Shown piece after piece: positions 17,303 to 25,912 of a DNA stretch of 64,000 nt (position 1 is the stretch's first letter; each line of letters starts with the position of its first letter). This stretch comes from Sulfurimonas crateris (GTDB taxonomy: Bacteria; Campylobacterota; Campylobacteria; Campylobacterales; Sulfurimonadaceae). A program made the position numbers and the translations under genes. A model generated the notes under the pieces. It saw only the letters and a program-made list of their open reading frames with translations. It made no database searches and was not told the origin of the DNA. The DNA lies in the NCBI RefSeq assembly GCF_005217605.1, contig NZ_SZPX01000003.1:1-64000 (forward strand). The letters run 5' to 3'.

Positions 17303-18846
17303 TGTTGCGAAAAATAAGCTATTTTTTTTCATTATTTGTTTTTTTAATCATGATAACTGGTTGTGCACCAATGTATATAAAAATGAATAGGATGGGATAC
17401 AATATTGAAGATTCGATTGAATGGCACCAAAGATATAACAATTGTAGTGAATGCAGTAAGAAATATACTGAAGAACAATGGATTAAAATATATCAAGACT
17501 ACCGAAATATTTTTGAAAATACACAACCTATAGCTCGTTTTTCATATAATTTATTTAACGAGAACATAACCCCAAATAATTTGATTCCTTATAAGAATCA
17601 TATATTATTAAAATTAATATCTGATGAGCATAAAGAGTCTAATGATATGAATACGAGAATTTTAGAGGTAGTTCGCTATACAAATAATAATCAAAATTAT
17701 CAAGTTTTTAAAAAACTTTTTGATAGTAGTTTAAAGAATGGATGGCGATTAGACAGCGTAGCGTCAATTTTAAGTGAGAATAGAATTTATATTAAATATG
17801 TTATTAAAGAGGAAAAAAATATACGTACAATAATCGAAAAAAATCACAAGTCTTATTATGGTACGTATGATTATATGAAAATTATTATAGAAAAAATAAA
17901 TATATCAAAAAAATATTCCTTAACTCTTACGGATACTGTAACACTTGAATCAGTATTTTTAAATAGAAAATTTTCTTATGATGAAGTATCTAAACTAAAA
18001 AATAAATATAACTTCAGTTATGATGATTTTAGTAAATACTATTTTCAATCTGCAAAACTTTCCAAATATTTGAAAGAAGAAGGTATTACGGTGTCTGAAT
18101 TAAAAAAATATGCTATAGCTGATAACGCTGATACTATGGAAGTCGAAAACTTCATTATAAACTTAAAAGAAATCAAGAAAATACTAAATGACAATAAAAT
18201 TACTGAATGGTATTCGACTTTTAAAGATTTAAACAATTATGAAATTGATTCTATCTATTCTTTAAATCAAACATTTAATATATTAAATTACCCTGATTTA
18301 ATTAAAGTATATTTAAATTTAAATTTTTCACCTGAAAAGGCAAAAGAGTACTTTTTTAGTACCGATATCAATGATGTTTATAAGGTTGATATACTTATTA
18401 AAGCTAAGATTCGTAAAGAAATTATAAAAGATGGAATTGCTAAAAAATTATCCGTAGAGGAAATTATAAATATTCAAAAACAGCAAATTGCAAAAGAAAA
18501 ACAACAAATTGAAAAAGAAAAAGAAGTTAGAAATTTATATAAAAAAATGTGCTTAAATGACCCAGTAGAATATAATGTCATAACTTATATATCAAATAAC
18601 CCTTATCTATTAGAAAATAAATGTTTAATAGTAGCAGATGCTTTAATGACGCAAGTTATAGGTAAAAATACTGGAGTATATCAGTTAACTTTACTAAATC
18701 TACCTGTACAAGTTTATATTGGGCTTGTATTTGAAGATATTGCTCCTAGGTTTCTGAAAAAAGCTACAGTGAAGATTACTAACATAGGTGAGTTAATAGA
18801 TGGAACAAAAATCCCTATTGCCAAAGTTTTTTATGAATTCAAATGA
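17299..18846 (+). CDS. Large lipoprotein, unknown
   Basis: A 515-residue protein with a lipoprotein signal (hydrophobic stretch then ITGC, lipidated Cys22). The body is mostly helical and Lys/Asn/Ile-rich, with a coiled coil around 390-418 (QQIAKEKQQIEKEKEVRN). It ends in a cysteine-containing beta-rich domain (MCLNDPVEYN, VYQLTLLNLPVQVYIGL). I know no family. It belongs to the 4.2-kb insertion and is preceded, with a 4-bp overlap, by a small membrane protein. Surface or envelope location is inferred from the lipobox only. Confidence 0.65.
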   Translation: MMLRKISYFFSLFVFLIMITGCAPMYIKMNRMGYNIEDSIEWHQRYNNCSECSKKYTEEQWIKIYQDYRNIFENTQPIARFSYNLFNENITPNNLIPYKNHILLKLISDEHKESNDMNTRILEVVRYTNNNQNYQVFKKLFDSSLKNGWRLDSVASILSENRIYIKYVIKEEKNIRTIIEKNHKSYYGTYDYMKIIIEKINISKKYSLTLTDTVTLESVFLNRKFSYDEVSKLKNKYNFSYDDFSKYYFQSAKLSKYLKEEGITVSELKKYAIADNADTMEVENFIINLKEIKKILNDNKITEWYSTFKDLNNYEIDSIYSLNQTFNILNYPDLIKVYLNLNFSPEKAKEYFFSTDINDVYKVDILIKAKIRKEIIKDGIAKKLSVEEIINIQKQQIAKEKQQIEKEKEVRNLYKKMCLNDPVEYNVITYISNNPYLLENKCLIVADALMTQVIGKNTGVYQLTLLNLPVQVYIGLVFEDIAPRFLKKATVKITNIGELIDGTKIPIAKVFYEFK

Positions 18847-19005
18847 TTAACATGCAAAATTAAAATTCTAAACAATCCCCCGCGTCTTGGTATTTGTTAT
18901 TTTACCCGATTGACACAGAATTCTGAACGGTCCCTACTATTTTTCTTTATTATATTTTATTTACAAATTTATAATTTTCTTTGAAAGAACAGATAGCTTT
19001 AATAG
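18847..19005. other. Possible insertion-sequence end remnant
   Basis: Between two convergent genes is a block, about 18878-18932, that is more GC-rich than its flanks and contains TTGACACAGAATTCTGAAC followed by GGTCCC. This looks like a terminal inverted repeat region of a transposable element. There is no transposase beside it. It is a weak call based on resemblance. Confidence 0.3.
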
Positions 19006-19461
19006 TTAAATTCTAATTCTTTTAATTCTTTCTTCTGCGTTTAATCTTCTTGCTTCAGCTGCCATTTCCTTAGATACAATTGTTTTACCTATAGGAAAAA
19101 GTGCAATACTGGCTAATTTTAAATGCTGAATTGCAAATGGAATTCCCACAATAGTTGTAGCAAGTATTAGTGCATTCACAACATGAAAAATCGCAAGCCA
19201 CAACCCAAAAAGCACAAGCCAAATGATATTCCCAATAGTACCAAAAATACTAGTTCCCAAGTCTTTAGTTAAAGACAATTCTTCCCTGCTAATAGCTTCT
19301 TTACCAAAAGGAAAAAATATAAACTGTCCTATCACAAAACATGCTCTACCCCATGGAATACCAACAATGGAAACAAAACACAACAATCCCAAAACCCACC
19401 AAATCATTCCCATTAAAAATCCACCAAGAATAAACCATAAAATATTTCCAATTAAACTCAA
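19006..19461 (-). CDS. yccF: YccF-domain inner-membrane protein
   Basis: A 151-residue protein with the duplicated YccF (DUF307) pattern: NILWFILGGFLMGMIWWVLG...IVGIPWGRACF...PFGKEAI, then NIIWLVLFGLWLAIFHV...IVGIPFAIQHLKL...PIGKTIV. Each half contributes two membrane helices and a GIP[WF] signature. The molecular function of YccF is unsettled. It lies inside the lepB-bounded insertion and may have arrived with it. Confidence 0.85.
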   Translation of the reverse strand: MSLIGNILWFILGGFLMGMIWWVLGLLCFVSIVGIPWGRACFVIGQFIFFPFGKEAISREELSLTKDLGTSIFGTIGNIIWLVLFGLWLAIFHVVNALILATTIVGIPFAIQHLKLASIALFPIGKTIVSKEMAAEARRLNAEERIKRIRI

Positions 19462-19761
19462 TTGTGCTTCCTTTTTTTAGTAGTCTAACATGTTTTTTTA
19501 ATTTAAGATATAAAAGTTTAAAAAAACAAAAATATGTAAAAAGTAATATATATAAAGTTCTTTCTGAGAATTCACACTATATTTTTGCCAAGCAATTAAT
19601 AGACGTTAAATTTTAAAATTTATTTCAAGACAAAAAAAATAATTGAGGCAAAGGCTTAATTTTCGAAAACGAAGATTTTTTTGTTATATATAATTCTGAT
19701 TGCACTATTGTTAGTAATTAAATTACAACTCTAAATTTAATTCAGAGTTGTAAAATATATT
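19462..19761. other. AT-rich non-coding gap upstream of yccF
   Basis: About 300 bp without an ORF. The yccF promoter should be at the left end. The only clear structure is the hairpin at 19723-19753, listed separately. Confidence 0.4.
19723..19753 (-). terminator. Hairpin terminator after lepB
   Basis: Perfect 10-bp arms, TTACAACTCT and AGAGTTGTAA, around an 11-nt loop, 9 bp beyond the stop codon of the signal peptidase gene at 19762. Read on the minus strand, the stem is followed by a TTTAATTA run. It is consistent with an intrinsic terminator that came with the donor lepB. Confidence 0.6.
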
Positions 19762-20646
19762 TCAATAGATTCCATGATCTGCTTTATCATTTGTGAGGCG
19801 TTCGTTTCTTGCGCGTTCAAGATATTCATTCTCTTCTAGGTTAGTTGGTGTTTTACCAATTCTATCCCATCTGATTTCCCAATTTTCGTCAATGCTGAAA
19901 TATACAAACCATGGTGTTCCCTCAATATTTTCATAAGGCACGGCACCCCAAAAACGGCTGTCATTTGAGTGGTCTCGATTATCACCAATCATATAATATT
20001 TGCCTTGTTCCACTTTTTTATAAAAAGCATTAAATGGTAATCTATAGTCTATAACTGGGAGGCCCTCAATTAATTTAGGCTCCATATCTATTGTATAGTT
20101 TGGTGATAACATATGACTTATCATATCGTTAAAAATATCATGATTAGCATCATAGTGAATACCACTGTGTTTATCAATCATTGGATTTTTAATCCATAGT
20201 TTATTTAAAATTTTTACTATTTTTTCTTTTGGAAAGTGTTTATGAATATAGTCATCACCTTCATTCGGTCTTAAGTATAATGTTTTATCTGAAAATATAA
20301 CTTCATCCCCACCAATAGCGAAGCATCTCTTAACAAAGTGCTGTTTTGTGTTGTGAGGCGGTCTAAATATAACTATATCGCCCCTTTGCGGCGTGTCGCC
20401 GTCAATTAGACGAAGCTTGTCGCTCCACGGCATGATCGAGACTTCTAAAAAAGGAATATGAGGCATAGAGACACCGTAGGCAAACTTCTTTGCAAAAAGA
20501 TGGTCCCCTATAAGAAGAGAGTCCTTCATTGAGCCGCTTGGTATCTTAAAAGCTTGAGCGATAAAAAATATAACAAAAAGAACGATGATGATCGTTCCTG
20601 TCCACGAGTTTGAAAATTTGTATGTTTTGTGTAAGATCTCTTTCAT
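19762..20646 (-). CDS. lepB: Signal peptidase I (native 5' half, donor 3' half)
   Basis: A 294-residue enzyme with one membrane helix (about 18-33). The catalytic serine is in IPSGSMKDSL (Ser39) and the catalytic lysine in HFVKRC (Lys106), followed by GDNRDHSNDSRFWGAVPYENIEG. It removes signal peptides at the periplasmic face. It starts one base after folD, the conserved operon position. The first ~100 codons use host-like GC-richer codons, while from about 20340 down the sequence is AT-rich and differs from the normal-looking tail found in the copy at 15588. I read this as a recombinant that kept all catalytic residues. Confidence 0.88.
   Translation of the reverse strand: MKEILHKTYKFSNSWTGTIIIVLFVIFFIAQAFKIPSGSMKDSLLIGDHLFAKKFAYGVSMPHIPFLEVSIMPWSDKLRLIDGDTPQRGDIVIFRPPHNTKQHFVKRCFAIGGDEVIFSDKTLYLRPNEGDDYIHKHFPKEKIVKILNKLWIKNPMIDKHSGIHYDANHDIFNDMISHMLSPNYTIDMEPKLIEGLPVIDYRLPFNAFYKKVEQGKYYMIGDNRDHSNDSRFWGAVPYENIEGTPWFVYFSIDENWEIRWDRIGKTPTNLEENEYLERARNERLTNDKADHGIY
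20333..20364. repeat. Right recombination segment in lepB
   Basis: The partner of 16084-16115: 32 identical bases, 4,249 bp apart, in direct orientation. A direct repeat bounding the insertion is what a single crossover of a circular donor, or a site-specific insertion with duplicated core, would leave. Confidence 0.6.
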
Positions 20647-21504
20647 CTACTCTCTTTCATCTGCATGCGCTTGTGCGGCTTTTAATGTGTTGCTAAGAAG
20701 CATCGCTATGGTCATCGGACCGACACCTCCGGGAACAGGCGTAATGTATGAGCACTTTTTGCTCACTTTTTCAAAGTCGACATCTCCGACAAGTTTGCCG
20801 TTGTCCGCACGATTGATACCTATGTCGATAATTACCGCACCGTCTTTTACCATATCATCTTTTATCAGGTTTATAACACCTGCACCTACAAAGATCATAT
20901 CTGCGTTTAGTGTATGTCTTTTCAGATCATCTGTAAAGATGTGGCAGATTTCGACTGTCGCATTGGCGTTTAAGAGCAGTGATGCCATAGGTTTTCCAAC
21001 TATATTTGAAGCACCTACAACAACACAGTTCTTACCTTTTACATCAATATTGTACTCATCTAAGAGCTCCATTACTCCAAGCGGCGTACATGGAACAAAA
21101 CCCTCAAGTCCTGTTGTGAGTCTTCCTACATTGTATGGGTGAAAACCGTCAACATCTTTGCTTGGATTGACAAGTTCAAGTATTTTAGTGGTATCGATTT
21201 GCGAAGGCAGGGGGAGTTGAATCAAAATTCCGTCGATATTTGGATTGTCGTTCATCATAGTAATGGTTTTCTCGATCGCATCTTGAGATATATCCTCTGG
21301 CATCTCATGAGTTACAGAGTAAAAGCCTACTCTGTCACACGCTTTTTTCTTCATGCTTACATAAGCTGCACTTGCAGGATCCTGCCCGACCAGTATTACG
21401 GCAAGACCCGGAACTGAGCCTGTTTTGCTCTTTAAAATTTTTACTTCATCCGCTACGGTTTTTTCTATCTTTGCCGAGAGCGCTTTTCCATCAAGAAGTT
21501 GCAT
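20647..21504 (-). CDS. folD: Methylenetetrahydrofolate dehydrogenase/cyclohydrolase
   Basis: A 285-residue bifunctional enzyme of one-carbon metabolism (5,10-methylene-THF to 10-formyl-THF, NADP-linked). The motifs YVSMKKKACDRVG (catalytic Lys), QLPLPSQID, DVDGFHPYNVGRL and PVPGGVGPMTIAML are all complete. It is directly followed by lepB without spacing. Together with purU at 34630 it controls the formyl-THF pool. Confidence 0.95.
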   Translation of the reverse strand: MQLLDGKALSAKIEKTVADEVKILKSKTGSVPGLAVILVGQDPASAAYVSMKKKACDRVGFYSVTHEMPEDISQDAIEKTITMMNDNPNIDGILIQLPLPSQIDTTKILELVNPSKDVDGFHPYNVGRLTTGLEGFVPCTPLGVMELLDEYNIDVKGKNCVVVGASNIVGKPMASLLLNANATVEICHIFTDDLKRHTLNADMIFVGAGVINLIKDDMVKDGAVIIDIGINRADNGKLVGDVDFEKVSKKCSYITPVPGGVGPMTIAMLLSNTLKAAQAHADERE

Positions 21505-21563
21505 TTAAACCTCATAATATTATTTTTTTGTTATTATACCTTTATATATTAAAGGATGGCTTT

Positions 21564-21914
21564 ATGAGGGGAATATTGTTCGTATTGCTGCCGTTTTCAT
21601 TGTTAGCAAAAAGCAGTTTTATTACGCCTATGGAGTACGCCACCTCACTATATAAAAATCCTAGAGGAATAGGGTGTCATAAATGTCACGGTGAGAGTGG
21701 AGAGGGCAGAGTCGTTGCAAAGTATGAGCATAAAAATGAGAAAAAAAGTTTTGCCGGACCACCTATAAACAGCGTAAGCTTTAACGATTTTTTCATCTCG
21801 TTAAACGTCAGAAAAAATGGAATGCCCAGGTATTTTTTAACTCAAAAAGAGATCAAGGCGCTCTATTTTTATCTGCAAGAGAAAAAGAGAGAGGATGGCG
21901 CGGATGTTAAGTAA
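21564..21914 (+). CDS. Small secreted c-type cytochrome
   Basis: 116 residues from the ATG at 21564, which has an AAAGGA site 7 nt upstream; the frame is open further upstream but has no better start. There is a signal peptide (about 1-16, RGILFVLLPFSLLAK), one haem motif GCHKCHGESGEG (Cys38, Cys41, His42) and a likely axial Met87 in NGMPRYF. It is a periplasmic monohaem cytochrome of class I size. It overlaps the CitE-like gene by about 20 bp. The redox partner is unknown. Confidence 0.8.
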   Translation: MRGILFVLLPFSLLAKSSFITPMEYATSLYKNPRGIGCHKCHGESGEGRVVAKYEHKNEKKSFAGPPINSVSFNDFFISLNVRKNGMPRYFLTQKEIKALYFYLQEKKREDGADVK

Positions 21915-22836
21915 TTTTGAAGAGGTAAAAGCTGCTTATGAGAGCAGAGATCTGGTAAAGCTCGATGAGTTGGCAGTTCCTACCTATAGGAAGCTAAACA
22001 GAAGAAAAGATTTCCGTTCCGTCTTGATGCTCTCATGCAACAATCTGGATCACCTTATGAAGATAGATTCTGTTGAGGCTGATTGTATAATCCTAAATTT
22101 AGAGGATGGTGTAAGCAGAGAAGATAAGCCGTTCGGGCTTGTTCTCTGTGCCATATTTCTTTCACATCACAAACATTGCGATAAAAAACTTGTCGTAAGA
22201 GTAAATGCTCTTAAAGAGGGCGGATTTGAAGAGATAGCATACTTAAACCAGTTTATGCCAGATGCTATCAGGGTGCCAAAGATAAGAGAGGTAAAAGAGG
22301 TAGAGTCTGTTTATGAACTGCTAGATGAAAAAACGGAGCTTCATCTCTCCATAGAGACAAGTGATGCTTGGAAGAACCTCTCTTTACTTAAAGTTGACAA
22401 AAGGATCACCACATTTTATCTTGGAATACTCGATCTTTTTGCAGATATGAAACTTCCGCAAAGCCTAATAAGAAGTGATAATCCGACCGTACTCTATATT
22501 TTGTCCCATTTTTTGGTCACATGCAGAATAATAGGCGTAAGACCTGTCTCATTCGTTTATCAGGAGTTTAAGAACTTGGATGAATTTCGAGAGTGGTTGT
22601 ACTTAGAAAAAAATATGGGCTATGATGCAAAAGGGTGCATCTCTCCAGATCAAGTCTCGATCGTAAATGAGGTCTTAGCAGACGAAGAGAGGGAGATAGT
22701 AAGAGCAAAAACCATTATAAAGCTTTTTGAATTAAAAAGAGAAGAGGGCATTACAGGCTTTGAAGATGAAGAGTTTGGATTTATTGATGAGCCTATATAC
22801 AAAGGTGCTTTGGCTATATTAAATAAAAACAGCTAA
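21895..22836 (+). CDS. CitE-like HpcH/HpaI-family lyase
   Basis: About 313 residues; the start could also be the ATG at 21904. Motifs of the citrate lyase beta/malyl-CoA lyase family appear in order: LNLEDGV (Mg-binding Glu/Asp), VVRVNAL (substrate Arg), RVPKI, LSIETSD (Mg ligand Glu), LGILDLFADM, and KGCISPDQVSIVNE at the end. The family splits or forms beta-hydroxyacyl-CoA or citramalyl bonds; the exact substrate cannot be told. No citrate lyase alpha or gamma genes are nearby, so it is a stand-alone CitE-like protein. It overlaps the cytochrome gene. Confidence 0.78.
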   Translation: MARMLSNFEEVKAAYESRDLVKLDELAVPTYRKLNRRKDFRSVLMLSCNNLDHLMKIDSVEADCIILNLEDGVSREDKPFGLVLCAIFLSHHKHCDKKLVVRVNALKEGGFEEIAYLNQFMPDAIRVPKIREVKEVESVYELLDEKTELHLSIETSDAWKNLSLLKVDKRITTFYLGILDLFADMKLPQSLIRSDNPTVLYILSHFLVTCRIIGVRPVSFVYQEFKNLDEFREWLYLEKNMGYDAKGCISPDQVSIVNEVLADEEREIVRAKTIIKLFELKREEGITGFEDEEFGFIDEPIYKGALAILNKNS

Positions 22837-22837
22837 A

Positions 22838-23719
22838 TTAATATCTGGCTAAATTATAGTAGACGTTATAGCGCACAAGTATCTTCTCGTCCGGTCTTGG
22901 GTATCTGCTGTAGGCGTACTCGATCGTCTCTTTTGTCGTATCGTCAAGTACATAGTAACCGCTTTTTTTAAGAAACTTAAAGTCGCTTATGTCCCCGTTT
23001 GGATGGAGATAAAACTCTACGACATTAGTTCTGTTGACGTTTATATCTCTTGTTAGATTCACCTGCGCAACTCTGTTTAGCACCTCTTGCGTGATCCTTC
23101 TCATAATCTCTTGATTGTCTATAAGATATTTCTGCTGACCGGGAGTAAGTTTCCCGAACATATCTCCGTATAGCTCTTTTAGAGTTGAACTTCCTATGCT
23201 GCTCCCCGAGCTCTGCTTAGCCTTTTTCTCATCTTTCTCCTCTTTAGACTTGTCTTCATAGAGCCAGCTGTAAGCCTCTTTTGTTTTTTGCTCTTTTTTC
23301 TCTTCTTGAGGCTTAGAGAGCTCAATATATGGCTTTGATGGTGGAACAGGCTCTATTTTAGGTTTTTGTACCGGCTTCTCTTCTCTTCTTTCTTGCGGCT
23401 TAAACTCTTTTTGTTCTTGAATTTTTTTCGGTTCATATTTAATGGGAGGCTTTTCGTTTATGGGAGTCACCATCTCTTTTAACTGACTTCCCTTTGGCAT
23501 AGGTGGCGCTTCTGGGGTGGGCTTTTTGATAACTTCTTTTTTATCCCCCGCATCTTTTGATATCTTTGGCATCTCTTTTAGCGAGACCTTAATTTTATTT
23601 TCCGGCTCTTTTTGCTCTTTTTTTATCTCTGGGGCGATAGTACCCAAAAGCCAGAATAGCAGTAGCAGTATAAAGTGAATTAAAAGTGCAACAAACAGGG
23701 CAAAAGAGGAGCGATTCAA
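22838..23719 (-). CDS. Energy transducer TonB-family protein
   Basis: A 293-residue protein with an N-terminal membrane anchor (about 7-28), then a long Pro/Lys/Glu-rich periplasmic spacer (about 35-165, repeated KKP/KPP/EEKP), and a TonB-type C-terminal domain (about 205-293) with VEFYLHPNGDISDFKFLKKSGY and YPRPDEKILVRYNV. It links the proton-motive force to outer-membrane receptors or, as a TolA/TonB hybrid, to envelope integrity. No exbB/exbD genes are near. It could serve the receptor at 8016. It is convergent with the CitE-like gene. Confidence 0.8.
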   Translation of the reverse strand: MNRSSFALFVALLIHFILLLLFWLLGTIAPEIKKEQKEPENKIKVSLKEMPKISKDAGDKKEVIKKPTPEAPPMPKGSQLKEMVTPINEKPPIKYEPKKIQEQKEFKPQERREEKPVQKPKIEPVPPSKPYIELSKPQEEKKEQKTKEAYSWLYEDKSKEEKDEKKAKQSSGSSIGSSTLKELYGDMFGKLTPGQQKYLIDNQEIMRRITQEVLNRVAQVNLTRDINVNRTNVVEFYLHPNGDISDFKFLKKSGYYVLDDTTKETIEYAYSRYPRPDEKILVRYNVYYNLARY

Positions 23720-23782
23720 AGCATAATATCCAGTCGTTAAAATTTGAAATATTATAACTAATATAGATTAATACTACTTTGC

Positions 23783-23788
23783 TATAAT
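23783..23788 (+). promoter_or_regulatory. -10 box of hemL
   Basis: A TATAAT hexamer with an upstream TTTGC stretch, 26 bp before the hemL start codon. An AAGGG ribosome site lies between. There is no strong -35, as is usual for Campylobacterota sigma-70 promoters. Confidence 0.6.
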
Positions 23789-23813
23789 GACAAAAAAATA
23801 TTAAGGGTGTTTA

Positions 23814-25112
23814 ATGAGTGTAGATGGTTCACTAAAAGCTTTTAAACAAGCGCAAGATTTAATTCCGGGGGGCGTTAATTCGCCTGTAAGAGCATTTAGC
23901 AGTGTCGGGGGGACACCTCTGTTCATAGCAGAGGGAAGCGGTGCTTACTTGACGGATATTGACGGAAACAGATATGTTGATTTTGTTCAGAGCTGGGGGC
24001 CTCTTATTTTTGGTCATAGAGATGAGGCAATAGAGAGCGCAGTTATAGATGCCGTAAAACATGGGCTTAGTTTTGGGGCTCCGACTCAGGCAGAGAGTGA
24101 TTTGGCACAGCTGGTCATCTCTATGTTTGATTCAATAGATAAGATCAGATTTGTAAGCAGCGGAACAGAGGCTGTAATGAGCGCTATACGTCTTGCCCGC
24201 GGATATACAGGGCGTGATGATATAGTAAAGTTTACGGGGTGCTATCATGGACACAGCGACTCTCTTTTAGTCCAAGCGGGAAGCGGTGCGGCAACATTTG
24301 GAAATCCAAGCTCACCGGGCGTACCTGCGGATTTTACAAAACATACGCTCTTAGCAGAATATAACAATATTGAGAGCGTAAAGAAGTGTTTTGCCGACTC
24401 TAGCGATATTGCGTGCGTTATCATAGAGCCAATTGCCGGCAATATGGGTCTTGTTCCTGCAGATAAAGAGTTCTTGCATGAGCTAAGAGCGCTTTGTGAT
24501 GCAAGCGGAACTCTTTTGATCTTTGATGAAGTTATGAGCGGTTTTCGTGCTACTATAAACGGTGCAGAGTCTATTACCGGTGTAAGACCTGATATCGTGA
24601 CTCTAGGCAAGGTTATAGGCGGCGGGATGCCTGTGGGCGCATTCGGCGGACGTGCAGATATTATGGCGAAGCTCTCGCCTGAGGGACCTGTATATCAGGC
24701 AGGAACACTAAGCGGAAATCCTGTTGCAATGGCAGCGGGACTTGCGGCGATCTCAAAATTGAAGAAAAATGCACAGGTCATCTCTGTTTTAAACGAAAGA
24801 GCAAAAAGATTGGTTGAGGGAATGCGCAAAGAGGCTGAGTCTTGCGGCATACCTATGCAGATAGATACCAGAGGGAGTATGTTTGGCTTCTTCTTTAATG
24901 AGAAACCTGTTAAGAACTTTGCAGATGCATGCAACTCTGATGCCCAGCTCTTTGCCAAATTTCACTCTAAAATGCTTCAAGAGGGCTTCTACTTCGCATG
25001 TTCTCTTTATGAGACGGGATTCATCTCAACTGCTATTACGGACGAGATGATCGAAGATACCATTAAAGCAAGTGCGAAAGTATTTAAAGAGATAACTAAC
25101 AATGCAAAATAG
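23814..25112 (+). CDS. hemL: Glutamate-1-semialdehyde 2,1-aminomutase
   Basis: A 432-residue PLP enzyme making 5-aminolevulinate for tetrapyrrole synthesis. The PLP lysine is Lys266 in [29 protein letters not shown], the GCYHGHSD loop and DEVMSGFR are all typical. Length is standard. It has its own promoter and overlaps the AtpI-like gene by 11 bp. Confidence 0.95.
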   Translation: MSVDGSLKAFKQAQDLIPGGVNSPVRAFSSVGGTPLFIAEGSGAYLTDIDGNRYVDFVQSWGPLIFGHRDEAIESAVIDAVKHGLSFGAPTQAESDLAQLVISMFDSIDKIRFVSSGTEAVMSAIRLARGYTGRDDIVKFTGCYHGHSDSLLVQAGSGAATFGNPSSPGVPADFTKHTLLAEYNNIESVKKCFADSSDIACVIIEPIAGNMGLVPADKEFLHELRALCDASGTLLIFDEVMSGFRATINGAESITGVRPDIVTLGKVIGGGMPVGAFGGRADIMAKLSPEGPVYQAGTLSGNPVAMAAGLAAISKLKKNAQVISVLNERAKRLVEGMRKEAESCGIPMQIDTRGSMFGFFFNEKPVKNFADACNSDAQLFAKFHSKMLQEGFYFACSLYETGFISTAITDEMIEDTIKASAKVFKEITNNAK

Positions 25113-25428
25113 TGATAAAGAGGAGCAAAAAGCCCCTAGAATAAAGCCGATAATCGAAGCGGCGGACAGCCTCTCTTTAGGCATATCTATGGTTGTGGCC
25201 GTACTTATGGGTGTCGGTATAGGTATTTTACTTAAAAATTTAACCGGTGCAGCATGGACTCTTTGGATAGGTGTTTTTATAGGTATAGCAGCAGCGGTGC
25301 TAAATGTCTATAAAGCCTACTCAAAACAGTATAAAGAGTATGAAGAGCTTGCAAAACAGCCTCGCTATGCCGTAAAGAAAAAGCTCAAAGATGATGAAGA
25401 TGAGGATGAGAGTGAAAAAAACTATTAA
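25102..25428 (+). CDS. AtpI/AtpZ-family membrane protein
   Basis: A 108-residue protein with a short N-terminal polar tail, two membrane helices (about 25-47 and 52-72, with [21 protein letters not shown] between), and a charged C-terminal tail ending in a DDEDEDESE run. It matches the AtpZ/AtpI type linked to F-type ATP synthase assembly or Mg2+ supply. No atp operon lies beside it here. It is translationally coupled to hemL. Confidence 0.78.
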   Translation: MQNSDKEEQKAPRIKPIIEAADSLSLGISMVVAVLMGVGIGILLKNLTGAAWTLWIGVFIGIAAAVLNVYKAYSKQYKEYEELAKQPRYAVKKKLKDDEDEDESEKNY

Positions 25429-25912
25429 GTTTTTAGCTGTAGTTGAGTCTCTTATTCTTCTGACAAACATAATCTTCTTTGAGTTTTACATAAATCTTCA
25501 GATAGCCGCTTTAAGCAGCTTCTTTATAATTGCAGGCTCTGCTTATGCCTACAAAAAAATGGTAAAAGAGCAGATCAAGCTTGAGAATATAGATGAAAAA
25601 AGAGATACGCTTGATGAGATCGAAGATCCATATGAGCTTTATGAAAATTTTGAGGTAGATGAGAGACTGGCAGATGAGCTAGATATTAAAGCCATCGTCA
25701 AAGAAGAGAAGAAAAAGATTAAGATACTAAATATAAAAGATATAAAAAAGGGCTCAAGAGCAGGGGTTTCTCTCTTCAGGCTGGTTCCCTATCTCTTTTT
25801 GGTTTTAGGCTTTATAGCCCTAAGAAATAACGAACTATTGGATATATATATCTACCTTCCATCACTCTTGGTTGGAATTGTTGCCGGATATTTTTTTGCA
25901 AAAGAGCTATGA
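25406..25912 (+). CDS. Four-helix membrane protein, unknown
   Basis: About 168 residues from the ATG at 25406 (MRVKKTIKF); earlier in-frame ATGs at 25391 and 25394 lie inside the acidic tail of the AtpI-like gene and are less likely. Helices are at about 6-22, 28-46, 120-138 and 145-163, with a soluble acidic segment between (IEDPYELYENFEVDERLADELD). I do not recognise the family. It overlaps the AtpI-like gene by 23 bp and is convergent with the PAS-like gene. Confidence 0.65.
   Translation: MRVKKTIKFLAVVESLILLTNIIFFEFYINLQIAALSSFFIIAGSAYAYKKMVKEQIKLENIDEKRDTLDEIEDPYELYENFEVDERLADELDIKAIVKEEKKKIKILNIKDIKKGSRAGVSLFRLVPYLFLVLGFIALRNNELLDIYIYLPSLLVGIVAGYFFAKEL

Noticed and set aside
21372-21563. 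Long upstream start for the cytochrome c gene
   Set aside because: It would run antisense through folD, and the ATG at 21564 has a ribosome site and a proper signal peptide.
24245-24610. 121-codon minus-strand ORF inside hemL
   Set aside because: An antisense shadow of a well-supported gene, with no signals of its own.
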